Translations under genes and position numbers: made by a program | Notes under the pieces: generated by a model | What the model was told of the DNA's origin: nothing | Seen by the model: the letters and a program-made list of their open reading frames with translations, nothing else | Databases searched by the model: none | In this document: one piece after another, positions 33,374-45,600 of the stretch | How the letters are laid out: each line of letters begins with the position of its first letter | Position numbering within the stretch: the first letter of the stretch is position 1 | From: Ambrosia x helenae | Lineage: Eukaryota > Streptophyta > Magnoliopsida > Asterales > Asteraceae | Assembly (NCBI GenBank): GCA_030844895.1 | Contig: CM061231.1 | Span: forward strand, 89,810,706 to 89,874,705 | Direction of reading: 5' to 3' | Length of the DNA stretch: 64,000 bases

Positions 33374-33767
33374 TGTTTTTTTGGAGAGTTTCTAGCCCAA
33401 TTCTCTCTCTTTGCTTGCAACGTTTCTGGTCAGCCAAAATGGATGGTGGTGTTGATCAGTACAGGTCCACCGCCTCCTCCCTTTCATATGCATTAAGGGA
33501 CTACTGTGGATAATGTTGATGTGGCACCTTTGGTTTCATTGGATTTGTATGGATGGTGGTGCCGGTGACCACAAAAACGTTCCTCATGTTGTTCCGTTTT
33601 AGTCATGGAACCCTTTAGGGCTTCTACAAGGAGGTGGAAGGTGGCAGCTCTGCTTTGAATATCGATTGTGAGTGGATGGTTGTGGTTAAGGTTTGTGGCT
33701 TGGTTGTGATAATTTGAAAATATTTTTCTTGGTTTGGAAACTAAAATTATAAATATATTAATAGGCC

Positions 33768-33905
33768 AGCGATTTGAACAGTAACTTTGGTTTTTTGCCC
33801 TTCATGACCCTTTATATAACATGGTTTCTGTTAACCATTCAGTGTTGTGCTTTGGTTAAGTGCTTTGTGGTCATGTTTAACATGCGGTCGACCCGGGTTC
33901 GACTC
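33768..33905 (+). repeat. Left arm of an inverted repeat, with tRNA-like box B
   Basis: It begins AGCGATTTGAACAGTAACTTT. The mirror at 37241-37099 has the same order of blocks (TTATATAACAT, TGTTGTG-TTTGGTT, GGTCAT) at roughly 75 % identity by eye. A box-B-like GGGTTCGACTC (33896-33906) and a T8 run (33917-33924) follow. Confidence 0.6.
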
Positions 33906-36484
33906 TTTAGGGGGCCTTTTTTTTGGCTAATTTAAGTTTTAGTTGGTGTTTGGCACATCAATATTTATTGGGCGGTTCATTAGGGTTTTCCACTTTATAA
34001 AAACGTATCTCCTCTCTGTCTACAACCGCTCTCTCTTATTATCTGACATGATCACCATGTTTCTTTTTCGAAACCACCACCGTCATGGGTATCTGGTATC
34101 ACGCTGAAATTGAATGGCAGGTATTGATCTTCTTTTATACTCTTTTTCTCTGTATGTCTTTCTCTTTGTTTTTCTCTATAATCTGTATTTGATAGGTGAT
34201 TATATGTGTGTTTATTTGTGTGCTAAACCCTAGCCGCCACCGTCTGCATTTGTTTTTCGGTTGTTAGATGATGGTGATCGTCGGTTGGGGTTTGATTGAA
34301 AGGATGGAGGCCCCTTTCCTGCTAAACCCTAGAAACCATCGTCTACATTTGTTTAGATAATGGTGGTCGTGGTCGTGGGTTGGGCTGTGATTGAAGGAGC
34401 GAGGTCTTGAGCCTCTGTTGCTATCTTTTAATGGCATGCATTGATTTTCAGTTTTGGTTAAACATTTATTTTTTCATCAGCCTGCTTTCATGATGTTAAA
34501 ATGAAATTTCCTATCTCTGGCTGAATGGTATTTTTTATGTATGCTTGTGTTTTTTTATTATCTTGTTGGTCAATCAGTAGAAAGGAATACAATTGATAGT
34601 TTAGGTTGATCGGCTTAAGGCTATATGATTGATAGTTTAGTCTTTAAAGTTTTTTTATGTTATGGCTTTAGTGTGTTGTATTGTTTATTTAAAGCAATAC
34701 GATTGATAGTTTAGTCTTTGAAATTTTTTATGTTATGGCTTCACTATTATGTGGTGTATTGTTTATTTTATAAATATTTTTTACTAAGTGGTCATGGTTT
34801 TGGTTGTGGTTGTCATCTGTGTATGAGCCTATCAAGGCGAGGTCTATGTTTCAAATGGTGTATGTTTACTGGTGTTTGAATGACTCTTTGTTATCACTCT
34901 TTGTTGGTGCATGTTTGTTGTTGTTATTCACACTTTTATCTGCATATAAAATTATGTAAGTGTTTGAATGTTATGATATATTGAAGATGAGGTTGTAGAT
35001 CCACCAGATCCAGCATTTAAATACTTTCAACATTTAGCGGAAAACGATATACGGTGGCCCACCTATGAAAGTAGTGGTCACTGCAGATGAACCTGGATGG
35101 GTGCAAAGAAAAATCAAAATCACGCTAATAAGAGCTCCTTATAAGGGCGGGGTCAAAAGGACCTCCTATGTGTTACATTTTTGTATGTAGAATAGTCTCT
35201 TATGTGTTATAGATACGAGGTTGGTATTACCTATTAAGGTTGATAGCGGGATAATTTTGTGTGTAGGACTGCCTCTTATGTATGTAAAATCGCTTCCTAA
35301 AGGACCTCCTTTGTGTTACAATTTTGTATGTAGGATGGCCTCTTATGTATGTAAAACCGTTTCCTATGTGTTATAAAACTCAGTTCGCTTATTTTTGTAG
35401 TGTAGTCGACAAGTTTAAAACCAATTTGGTAGTTTTCTTTATGTCATTTGCGACTTGGATAACGGGTCAAGACATTTGAGCTTTTGTGAGTTGCATTGTG
35501 TATGTATTTATTTAGTTGTCTGTTATTCTAACTCTAGAATCGGCTCCCACGTTAGGACCTGCGTTGATACCTCTAAGTGACGAATCAATGATCTGGATAC
35601 CAACGTGGCTTCGCCAAGTCTGTCAGTTGTGTATTCTGTGCGTGTGTTTGTTCAATTGTTCACTATTCTTACTAATTTTTTAGCCCGTGTGTCTAGGTCT
35701 AGAATTGGCTCCGACGTCAGGACTTGCGTTGACACATCTGAGTGATGAATCAATGACCTAGACACCAACATGGCTTCGCTAACCATGTGAATTGTGGTTG
35801 TGCTTGATATCAACCTGTCGCGGTTCTCAAACATTATTTTTGTTGATTGATTTTGTGAGCTTCGTATGTTTTAGTTTTTCGATGAGATCATAACTATGTT
35901 TTATGCATGCACATTTCATGCTTACATTAGTGATCATCATTTTGGGGGCATCCATGCATGTTGCATTTTGTTGATGTTATTTGTTTTTTGATCAGCTGAT
36001 AAAACATTATGTTTTTAAGTGATTATAAAGTGGTAAGAGATTATTTTTAATGGTGGCGGCATAATTCAGGTGGCGTACATTGATTTTCATTTTTCGTTAA
36101 ATGCTTATTTCTCCCTCGGGCTACTTGCATCAGGTTAAAAGAATGCTTGTTGTGTGTGGTTCAATGGTTTTTTTATGTGTGTGTGGTATTCTGATGCAAA
36201 AGTCAGGCTATGATGCGTTTGCAGAGCCAATGATTTTTTTTTTTTGGTTTGACTAGCTTTTTCAATGGTTATTGAAGGTTATGATTTGTATCTGAGTTTG
36301 CTACACTGTACGTGATATTCGCCTATGATGGTTGTTAAACTGCCAAGTGGGACGTCTTAACCCGGTGTGTTTCATTTTGGGCCTAATTTGTGCCTACATG
36401 AATGGTAGCTGCATTTGACCAATATATTTATTTGCGTGCAAATTGAATGATTCATTGTGAGATCACAGTGCTTTTGACGCCTTA

Positions 36485-36485
36485 C

Positions 36486-36528
<43 letters not shown>

Positions 36529-36530
36529 TT
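36485..36530 (+). repeat. (TA)n(CA)n microsatellite
   Basis: An uninterrupted TA run is followed by a CA run. Confidence 0.95.
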
Positions 36531-36539
36531 ATGATGAAT

Positions 36540-36975
36540 AAAGAGGGCTTAAGGCGATGATGTTAAAGAAGGGTTTGTTATATTGTTATGGTGAGGCGAT
36601 AGTTTGGTTGCATCCACAGTTAATCACCCTTCTTTGAGCCCTAAAGTATGTTTGTAAAAAAATGTGAGGTTATGCAAGTTCCGGTTAGGATGATTGGGAA
36701 AGATTAAACCAATTTGGATAGTAAAGGCCATAGGCTATACTGTTCAAATTGTCGGCCTATTAATGCATATATAATTTCTCATCATGGGCTGGGGCTTGAC
36801 CTTTGATGTATTTTATAGTTCCGTGGCAATGATGAAAAAAGAGGGATTCAGGCAATGATGTTAAAGAAGGATTGGTTATATTGTTTTGGTGAGGCAATAG
36901 TATAATCGCAGCCACAATTAATTGCCCGTCCCTGAGCCTTAATGTATGTTTCAAAAAAATAAGTGTGGTTATGAT
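36540..36975 (+). repeat. Two direct copies of a ~140-bp unit
   Basis: 36540-36680 and 36837-36975 share long blocks (GATGATGTTAAAGAAGG, GTTATATTGTT, GGTGAGGC, AAtGTATGTTT), about 297 bp apart. Confidence 0.75.
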
Positions 36976-37098
36976 GCGTTTGCTGAGCTAGTGATGGTTT
37001 TGAAGCCTTATAGGCCAATGATTTTAACAATAACTTTGGTCTGCTACATTTTATAATGGTTTACATAAAGGTCACTGAAGTCAGAGGCTTTAAAATTC

Positions 37099-37241
37099 AG
37101 TGAACTCGAGTTCAATTGTTCGGCGTGTCTAAGATGACCATAAACCATTGAACCAAATCACAACACTCAATAATTATTAGAAAAAAATGTTATATAAAAC
37201 GTGATAGAACGGTAGAAAACTAAAGTTACTGTTCAAGTCGC
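37099..37241 (-). repeat. Right arm of the inverted repeat
   Basis: This is the inverted copy of 33768-33905. A further partial copy in direct orientation, including box-B-like GAGTTCGATTC and a T8 run, continues at 37243-37292. Confidence 0.6.
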
Positions 37242-37449
37242 TATTTGACACGCAGTCAACCCGAGTTCGATTCTTTGGGGGTCAATTTTTTTTAAATAAT
37301 AATCTTCATAGGGCTTTACACGTGTCTGTATGTGGTGTGTTCCTAGCCACATTTACAACGCCTTTTAATACATAATAATTACAATTATTCAATAATTATA
37401 GAATAATAAACTTCATCTTCTTTTGCCAAAGAACCTTCGATTCTGCTGT

Positions 37450-37769
37450 CATGGGTTTTTTTCCTGTATCCAACCTTAACAAGTGTCCATCCAACGAATC
37501 ATTGATCATTCCTCCAGAGGAAATTCACATCAATGAGAGACTCCACTTTATTGAGGAGCCAATTGAGGTGACTGATTGGAAAGTCCAGAAGTTGAGATGA
37601 GGTCAGATTAAACATGTGAAAGTCAGATGGAATTCAAAACGCGGACCTGAATTCACTTGGGAACGTGAAGACCCGATGAGGCGCAAGTACCCAGCTCTGT
37701 TTCCCGAAGCATCTACAGCCAAGGGCTCAACTCAATTTCGTGGACGAAATTCTAAAAACAAGGGGAGAA
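37450..37769 (+). pseudogene. Integrase tail of a Tekay-like gypsy element
   Basis: It reads SNLNKCPSNESLIIPPEEI, then EEPIEVTDWKVQKLR-stop, then VKVRWNSKRGPEFTWERED and RRKYPALFPEA. This is the chromodomain-like C-terminus, here with the normal Trp in TWERED. It ends in the polypurine tract AACAAGGGGAGAA just before the LTR. The rest of pol is absent. An in-frame TGA breaks the module. Confidence 0.85.
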
Positions 37770-38723
37770 TGTGACACCCTCCAAATTTCCAGGTTAAAAT
37801 CCGTACACACTCTCACCATTTTGTCCATTTCCAATTATGCATTACACATTTTATTACAATACATGTGTCACCCTGAGTCTAGCAAAGCCCATGATAGTTC
37901 AGGAATCCATTACAAAGTCTCGTTTACCCATGCAAACACAGACATTCAAAAGACATTTTGTGAATACTCATCACATGAATTCATGAAATTTCACCAATCG
38001 TTGTTTTATCTTACTAGACCTAATTACCATGAGTTAACAAGACATTATATGGATATAACATTACGTTATTATCAATTAACAATCCATGCACATGTTGTCA
38101 ATGATTTAACACAATATTCATGAACATCATACCCACAATACATGTTATTATCAATTAACAATCCATGCATATGGATATAACATTATGTACAAGTGTTTGA
38201 GGTTTAATCACAATGAACGTAACATAACCTTCTACCAATCAATACATGAATGTGTATATACATATACACACACGGACAAGCATGTTAATCAAAACTATCC
38301 TATCACTCATACATACATACATATATAAATACATATATAGGGTTAGGATCAAATACACAGTGAAAGAAAAATAGGAAGTCGTAGGAAGGGTATCAAACAG
38401 ACTCCGACTGAACTCATTCAAGCGGCATTGGAACCATCTTATCGAACCCTACGACGTTAGTTTTTAGGTCTTCGTTTTTTGGGGTTTTAGCTTGTAGTTT
38501 TTAGTTTTTAGAATATGCGTTATATCATTTTGTCTTTTATGTACCATTGTGTCTTTTTCTTATTTTTATCATTGTGTCTTTTTTCTTCAGCATTGTGTTA
38601 TATTTTTTGGCACTGTGTTATATTTTGTGGCTCATTGTGTCATATTTCATGATCTATTGTGTTTTTTGTATCCTTCTCACCCTTCTCATTTTTGTTACAA
38701 TGTGTAGAATAACTTAACCCAAC

Positions 38724-38754
<31 letters not shown>

Positions 38755-40310
38755 CATATCCATGGCACATACACATACATGTGTGAGTGTGATTGAGACT
38801 AGACAAACAACCAATGGATATATATAAATATATACACACACATGAGGAAATTGTTTGGAATAATCCATGCTTTCCTACACACACACCAAAAGTGACACAC
38901 ACACACACGCACACACATTAGAATCCAAAAACTTCTCTATTCATCACTTTCACTAACTTAGCTTCCAAGACAAACCGCTCACAAACTTTCATGTTTAGTT
39001 GACTATCCAAAGAGTCTCCTTAAACCTCACCAAAATCGGCCCACAAGTCCCAATGGAAGAGCACGCATGGAGGTCAACTAGTTTCATTAACTTATCCATC
39101 ACCTTTTTGCACTCCAAAGATCTAGTGTGTTGACTTACCCTATATAACAACCAATCCTCATCCACTCTTCCTCTCCCTCTCTCGTGTATATATACATGTA
39201 TGCACACCACAAGAGACATCACCAAAAACATCTAAACACTTGAACACATACTTAACACCACTCTTCCTTTTCGTTGTTTTTCCTTCGGCCAAGCCCCAAT
39301 CAAGTCCAATCGGACTGTTTTGGTCGAGAACTACAATCATGCACTAACTACATTCCATAGTCGAGTATTTGGGAGTCACATTGCGGAGGAACAATAGCAT
39401 TCATTTTATATTTACTTTGCTTATAGCTAAGGTTAGTTGAATCGAACCAAACTTTCCTTTGTCTTGTTATTTCGATCGCATACAAGGTTCACCCGAACAC
39501 TCACTATCGAACACACTCATACACACAAGTAGACACACCTAAAAATCGATTTGGCACTCATGTTTTACATCAATAGCTTGGATATATACCCCACACACAT
39601 GCATTCATACATGCGATACATATACATACACTAGGAGGCACATTCGAAAATGTATATACACACACATACGAGTGTGTGTGTTTATGTATAGGGCAAAAAC
39701 AAGCTACAAGACCATGATTTTTATAATAAACCATAACTTGTTTAATAAAGACAACTTTGGAAACATGTGTTAAAGTACCAAAAACATATGTTAATTAGCC
39801 TTAACACTAGAGTTTTCCTTGGAACATATGCTAATGACCAAATTGTATGTGTTAACGGAGGCAAAATGCATGTATGTGTTATTTTTATACAAAATGGCCG
39901 AAATATATGTTAATATGTCACTTTTTGATACAAATGACAAACACACATATAACACATGTTAACACATAGGAATCCAAGACAACTGTTTTGCCGCTAATGG
40001 CTAACCATGATTACAATAATGACTAAAACGAGCTTTTCCAACACATATAGTGTGTGACATATATGGACAGTGGTACAGAAACACACAATCCATAGGTGTT
40101 CAAGTCGGGTGAACAAGTGCATGGTAAATAGTACAAACATCGAATTAAGTTGCCTTTAATGAAATTAGGGCATCACAGTCCAGACATTTCCTCGTCAAAC
40201 ACAGTCCAGTTTAGCAGTCAGACATTGGGTGAGTTCCCACGGACCCATTTTTACTGTTTTCATACCTTTTGGGGGGAAAACATGCGTACAAGTGACGTGC
40301 TTTCATGGTA
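37770..40310 (+). repeat. Tekay-like gypsy LTR, 3'-truncated
   Basis: It starts TGTGACACCCTCC after the polypurine tract. Near 40220-40285 it keeps the conserved block GGTGAGTTCCCACGGACCC ... GGGGAAAACATGCG seen in the LTR at 19276-19330. A TATA-like CTATATAAC lies near 39138. Homology stops at about 40310 and the expected GTGTGACA end is missing. It contains a MITE-like insertion and CA/TA-rich tracts (38727-38917). It has no TTCG/CGAA array. Confidence 0.7.
38340..38720 (+). mobile_element. MITE-like insertion with ATTGTGT repeats
   Basis: The ends GGGTTAGGATCAAATACACA and (inverted) GGGTTAAGTTATTCTACACA are partly complementary and lie in a TATA-rich target. The motif CATTGTGT or a close variant recurs about eight times between 38545 and 38700. 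No coding capacity; the superfamily is not assigned. Confidence 0.5.
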
Positions 40311-41164
40311 CACGCAAATTTAATCCTAATTACAACTAATAACTAATAGTAAGCAGGTATCGAACACAGGGAGTTTGTGGAAAATGTGTTGATTTTATAT
40401 TCTTGCAATTAACTACAAATTAATCTACTTTGCATAAATTAAAGATCAATGGTTTGGATTGTTTGATTTTAAAACTAAATTAACAACTACTTACTTAATC
40501 AAGATTTAATTTTTACTTCAGATTATGAGAACAATGATCATCCTAGGTTTCAGTTTCCTTTAACACTTGTGCAAAATTCCCAACTAGAAAGAGTTACATA
40601 GACATAACTCATGTAAAAACATTTGTTGTGATAAAAGGGAACAAAGTACTCGGATTATATCAACCCGATGTTGTTTCCCGATGATCAATCAATCAATTAT
40701 CCAACCCCAATCCTTCCCAAGATATCTCAATGGTTAACAACATCAAGATCGTACGATTAGAATTGAAATTGAAACATTAATAAACACGCTACAATCAAAT
40801 GTTCAAACATCATAATAACAAGACAAAGATACCAAGTTATTATTCTAGAAATACGAGGAAAGCACACAAGGGTTAATAGAAAAACCTTCACCTAAGATGA
40901 TCACCACGAGTTTAGCCGGACATCACTTGATGAATCATCATAACAACCAAGATAGAGTTCATACAAATGAAAGACAAAATCAAAGCGTTTGTTATTGTTC
41001 TCCAATGATTTCCTATGCCAAAAATCGCCCCCAATGTGCCAAGAAACGTCTCCAATCAAAAAGTATGTGAAAAGGCCCAAGAAAACGGTTTAAATGGAGT
41101 AGTTTTCCGGATGCATTCTCACATCCTACAAGTCGATTTTAGTCACTTGTGCAGTAATCTTATC
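40311..41164. other. Unassigned, probable retroelement remnant
   Basis: No gene is seen. A motif GGTATCGAACACAGGGAG near 40356 has the look of a gypsy-element non-coding region. It precedes, on the plus strand, the minus-strand gag fragment at 41165. Confidence 0.3.
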
Positions 41165-41556
41165 ATACCAATCAAAATCTAATTATAGCAATGTCCTTCA
41201 ACTTTGATTTCCATGGGACGAGTAAGCACTTCAATGGCACGGGAATGACCTTGCTTAATGAAAAAGAATCGCCACTTGCAATCATGCATACTACGGGGTG
41301 GCTCGTTCCCAACACGATTAATCCCACTACGGACATTGAGAGAGTACCACTAACCGCTCCGAGCGAAACGATAAAAGGTGTTGAACATGTCAAACGTCTG
41401 TTCAACGCCTTGAAAACGACAGAAAAACTCAAAATGCACCATCCTCGTCATGCCAAGGGGGCTCTTCTGGGTAATATGGCAACCATACTGCAATAACAGG
41501 TCGCACACAAACCGGGTTGACGATAAACGGAAACTGGCAAACTGAAAATGCGCCAC
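41165..41556 (-). pseudogene. 'Gypsy-type' gag N-terminal fragment
   Basis: The minus strand reads FRLSSTRFVCDLLLQYGCH, ITQKSPLGMTRMVHFEFFC, stop, WYSLNVRSG and a frame-mixed KWRFFFIKQG. The pattern resembles the conserved N-terminal domain annotated as putative gypsy-type transposon protein (Transposase_28) in plants. At least one stop and one frameshift are present. It is cut at 41556, beside the copia LTR. Confidence 0.55.
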
Positions 41557-41562
41557 ATAAAT

Positions 41563-42102
41563 TGTAGATGCATTTATGCGACTAAAGCTTTGGATTGAAC
41601 AATAAACATATGTTAATGTTTTGAGTCGAGTGGGCGAAGGAGTCTTTATGTGGGCGAAGGAAGGTTTTCAAGGGTGCGAAGGAAGAAGATCATACGAAGG
41701 AGAGACAAGAGGCGAAGGAAGATTTAGTTTGTTATGTATTGCTTCATTCGACCAGGCTGTTTGGTCAAATGTGCACATTCGCACCAACACGGTGGGCGAA
41801 TGTGCAGCCTATAAATAGGTCAAGCTGATTTTTGAATGTAGTTTTAGTCATTATTGTTCCCTCCATTTTCAGTGTGTCTCTCTAGAGTTTTGTTAAGCTT
41901 AATTCACGTTGTGTCTTTAATGTTTTGATCATATTAACGTGTAATTGAGTTGTTTATTAATGAGAAAAGCTTTGAATGATGATTTGTTTGTTTGTTTTGA
42001 TCTGATTGATTATCATTTTGTGATTGGTTTAGGGTTTCCACACCTAAATCAAACTTGTTTGATCATTTCTTTGTTGATTTATCGATCCATTTAGCACTTA
42101 CA
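41563..42102 (+). repeat. 5' LTR of the SIRE-like element
   Basis: It is 540 bp, TGTAGATG to CACTTACA. TATAAATA is at 41810-41817, directly after a TTCG/CGAA array (41628-41806). Relative to the 3' LTR it carries GTTAAG where the other has the better splice-donor form GGTAAG (63795-63800). Confidence 0.95.
41628..41817 (+). promoter_or_regulatory. TTCG...CGAA array and TATA box of the copia LTR
   Basis: About ten CGAA or TTCG motifs in GGGCGAAGGA, GGTGCGAAGGA, TTCGACC and TTCGCACC contexts. The best pair is CACATTCG / CGAATGTG (41774-41781 and 41797-41804), 8-bp arms perfectly complementary, with the last CGAA 13 nt before TATA. Confidence 0.8.
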
Positions 42103-42105
42103 AAG

Positions 42106-42118
42106 TGGTATCAGAGCC
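42106..42118 (+). other. Primer-binding site, initiator-Met tRNA
   Basis: It reads TGGTATCAGAGCC, three bases after the LTR. Confidence 0.93.
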
Positions 42119-42610
42119 ATTCTGGATCAAACAACCACAAATTGATAGTTTCTCAGTTGATTTGGACCCAATTTTGGTCAAAAAGTTTCTGTTTTCATAG
42201 AAAAACTGATTTGATGAGTTTTTGATTGATTAGAGCTTGTTTTCATGGTTAAAATGGATAATTCTCTTTGATAAACTTGTTCCAAATCAATTCCGGATCA
42301 AAACCTGATTAAAATCATCAAAATCTATCAACATTTGATAAACATGATCAAAATTAACTGATTTTCAAAGAATAACCGTTTTTGAAAGAGCAGGGTCGAA
42401 CCTAGAGAGAACGGTCGAAGGTGTGAGCAATTTTGGTCGAACGAGTGATTTTTTGGTCGAAGGTGTTGATTTTGTCATAGTCCACATTCGTACCTTTCCA
42501 AACGGTCGAAGGAGAAGAATTTTCCTCATTCGACCATACGTTAGTGCGAAGGTAAAACCTGTTTTTAAAATTTTTCTAATCTTTTCGTGTTTGAACATTT
42601 ACAGGTTAAG
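42119..42610 (+). promoter_or_regulatory. gag leader with second TTCG...CGAA array
   Basis: The leader is AT-rich and carries an array at 42394-42557 (GGTCGAACC, GGTCGAAGG, TTCGTACC...GGTCGAA, TTCGACC...GTGCGAAGG). It ends in an acceptor-like ACATTTACAG at 42595-42604, 6 nt before the gag ATG at 42611. Confidence 0.6.
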
Positions 42611-45600
42611 ATGTGGAACTTTCCAACTACGCCAAGACCTAATCCAGCACCACAGTAGTAGACAACCAGAGATCCATGGACAGTTGCAGCTCAGAAGACT
42701 AGTCCACCATCTCAGCCAATCAACTACATGGCTATGACTAGTTCTACTCCACAGCAAGTTGTGCAACCATTACAGCAACCAATTGGCGACTATTGGGGAG
42801 TAGCAGCAGCTGCAGTTCATTCACAAACGACCAATGCCATATCTAAACTCATTCATGATCTATCATCAGGCAGTGGAAATCGTCCACCAAAGCTCATGGA
42901 TATGATTGACTATAACACATGGAAGACAAAGTTCAAGATACATGTGGAGGGACAAGGCTTAGAGGGAGCCGAGGCATGGCAGATGATAGTGAAAGGTTAT
43001 GTTGCTCCTATTCTGGAGAACACAGGTGAACCTATACCATTGGAGATCTTGAGTGATGATGAGAAGAAGAAGTTCGCGATCGAGAAAAAGGCGTTTTCTC
43101 AATTATCTCAGGCGATCAACACTGACTTGCTGCATCAGTTCGGATCGTGTACTACTTCAAAACAGTTGTGGGATATGCTGAGAAACAGACATGATGGTAA
43201 CGAGAAGACTAGGAAGCTGAGAATGGAAGAGCTTCGTAAAGAGTTCGAGAACTTTAGTTACTTGGGTAACGAGACTTTAAAAGAATTGGTTCCAAGGTAT
43301 TGCCACTTGCTCACAGAGCTCTCGAGCTACGAGATTAGCATACCTATGTCTGAACTGGTAGATAAATTTGTTGATGCTTTACCACCATATTGGAACCAAC
43401 ACATTGAAGTGTTGAAAGAAAAAGATGCATACCAGTATTAGACTATCAATGAGTTCATACAAAAACTGGAGAACAAAGAAATGGGGGAGAAGAGGAAAGC
43501 AAAGAGAGCACAGATTCCACAGAATCCAGAGTTGTATGTGAGTGGTACATCTACTTCTCTTTCTACTTCTAGCTCTACTTCAAGTGTTGCACCTCATATT
43601 GCTTGTGTATCTAATGTTGTTGAACCCACCAAAGCACCAATCAACTATCTTGCCCAAACTTCATCATATACATCACAATCTTATCAAACACCTAATTTCA
43701 TCCCACCTTTTTCACCTATGCAACAAGTTGCCTGTTACACTGCCAGCCAATCTAAACAACAACCATATAATCCTCACATGAACCAAATGCAGATCACTCA
43801 AACACAATCAAATCAAAGTCCGATTGTGTTAGAGACTTCTAACCTTAACAATGTTACTGTTGAGATTGCTCAACAGCATGTAGCATTAGTATCTGCAATG
43901 GTTGCATCATACAACGGTTTAGTTGCTAGTCAGATTGGAAACAACAATCTAACCAATGAGGACTATGCACAAATCGATAAAGAGGAAATGGAGCTTATGG
44001 ATATACAGTGGGCGTTTGCTAGCATCATGAGAAGAGCCACTGATTTTATTCAGAAAACAAGGAGAACTGACCTTTCGACTTCTCCAAACACCACTTATGG
44101 CTTTAACAAAGCCAGGTCACATGTTTTAATTGTGGTGAGAAGGGTCATTTCAAGAGAGAGTGTATACAGCCGACTCAACAAGGTAATCGAAACCCATTCA
44201 ATTCAAGCTACCAAAACCGACAAAACCAAAACCAGAATCAGGTATCATACAACAGTCCCAACATTTCTAGCTTTCAACCTCAAAACAACTACCAGAACCG
44301 TCAAAACACACAACAAAATACCAATACTAGACAATCCACATCTCAAAACCAGCCACAACAGAATCCAAACCGAACCATTGTTCCCATCTCTACACCTAAC
44401 ACTCAAACCCAAACCCAAACTGAAAATCAAAATCAAGCACTTGTGATCCAAAAAGATGAAGGTTTTGATTGGACGGGTATGCAATTAGGAGTGGAAGAGA
44501 TTACTGCAGGAAATGTGGCTTGTGTGGCACAAAAGATGAGTTTGGATGAACATGTTGAGATTGAAGAAGATGTTGTGACAGAAAAATTGACGGAGTTGAA
44601 AATAGAAGAGTTGAATGAGGATGTGAATGATGAGTGTGAAGACAAGAAGTCTGGAATGATTCTTGATTCTGTATCAGATGTTGGAGAACAATATGATTCG
44701 GCTTAGTCGGACATGGAAAGTGATTCTGACTCAGAAGCTAGTGTGAACTCACTAGACGATGACATCGATCAGTTGCTAGCTGAAGCAGATTTCCTAATGA
44801 GCCGCAAGTCATGCATGGTGGATGATGCATGCACAAAGATTGATTACTCAAAATTCTTTGCAGGGAAGGAAGCTCATTTCGCACTGATGGCAATGACAGA
44901 ACCACCTAAACCGGTAAGTACTGAATCTCAATCTAAATCTCATGTTTGTGATAAATGTTCCATTTTTGACAGTTTGACAGAAGAAAATAAGCAACTCAAG
45001 GTACAACTTGAGAGTGCGAAAATAAACTGTCAAACTTATCAAAAGGAAGCAAAAGAATTCAACAAAGTACTTGATGGTTACAAAAAGGATGTTTCTGAAT
45101 TGAAAAAGACTTTGTCTTTAAAGCAACTTGCCATTAACAACTATATAAATGAAATGGAAAACACAAAGTTAGAAATGGCAACCATCAAGTGCTTCGCTGA
45201 AAAAGTGAATAAAAAGTTAGAGAGCTATAAGCACATTGCTTATGTAGTTGACCACATCATCAAAGAACCTTCACCGTCGAATAGTGCAAGCTACAAAGCT
45301 GTCCCATCTCCGGTGTTGTTCGAAAACCATAATTTGCATGCGATAGCACCGGAGAGCTTAGTCAAAACTGACTCTACATCAGATAACGAGTCCAACACAT
45401 CCAGTGTCAGAGACCCGTATTTTGATGTTCGACCTGTTCTGGGGAACAATGAAGGTGTGGTAGCTGCAGATGATTCTGATGAAGAAGATGAACAGTCTGA
45501 GACGGTTGTTGAGAAAGAGAGTGATATTCCTGATGAAAATCATATCATCACTACTGAACCAGTCTCACCATCTCAGATTGTCCATCCCATGGCTAATGCT

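Larger units (their letters stand above)
33374..37440. other. Non-coding stretch with inverted and tandem repeats
   Basis: I found no supported protein. It holds a 140-bp inverted-repeat pair (33768-33905 and 37099-37241) with tRNA-like boxes. It also contains three sets of direct duplications (34590-34770; 35530-35785, period about 168 bp; 36540-36975, period about 297 bp) and a (TA)n(CA)n microsatellite. It may be a decayed 3.5-kb transposon with long terminal inverted repeats. Confidence 0.5.

Noticed and set aside
33374..37440. Helitron
   Set aside because: No TC start with CTRR end and 3' hairpin, and no Rep/helicase wording was found; inverted arms fit a TIR or foldback element better.
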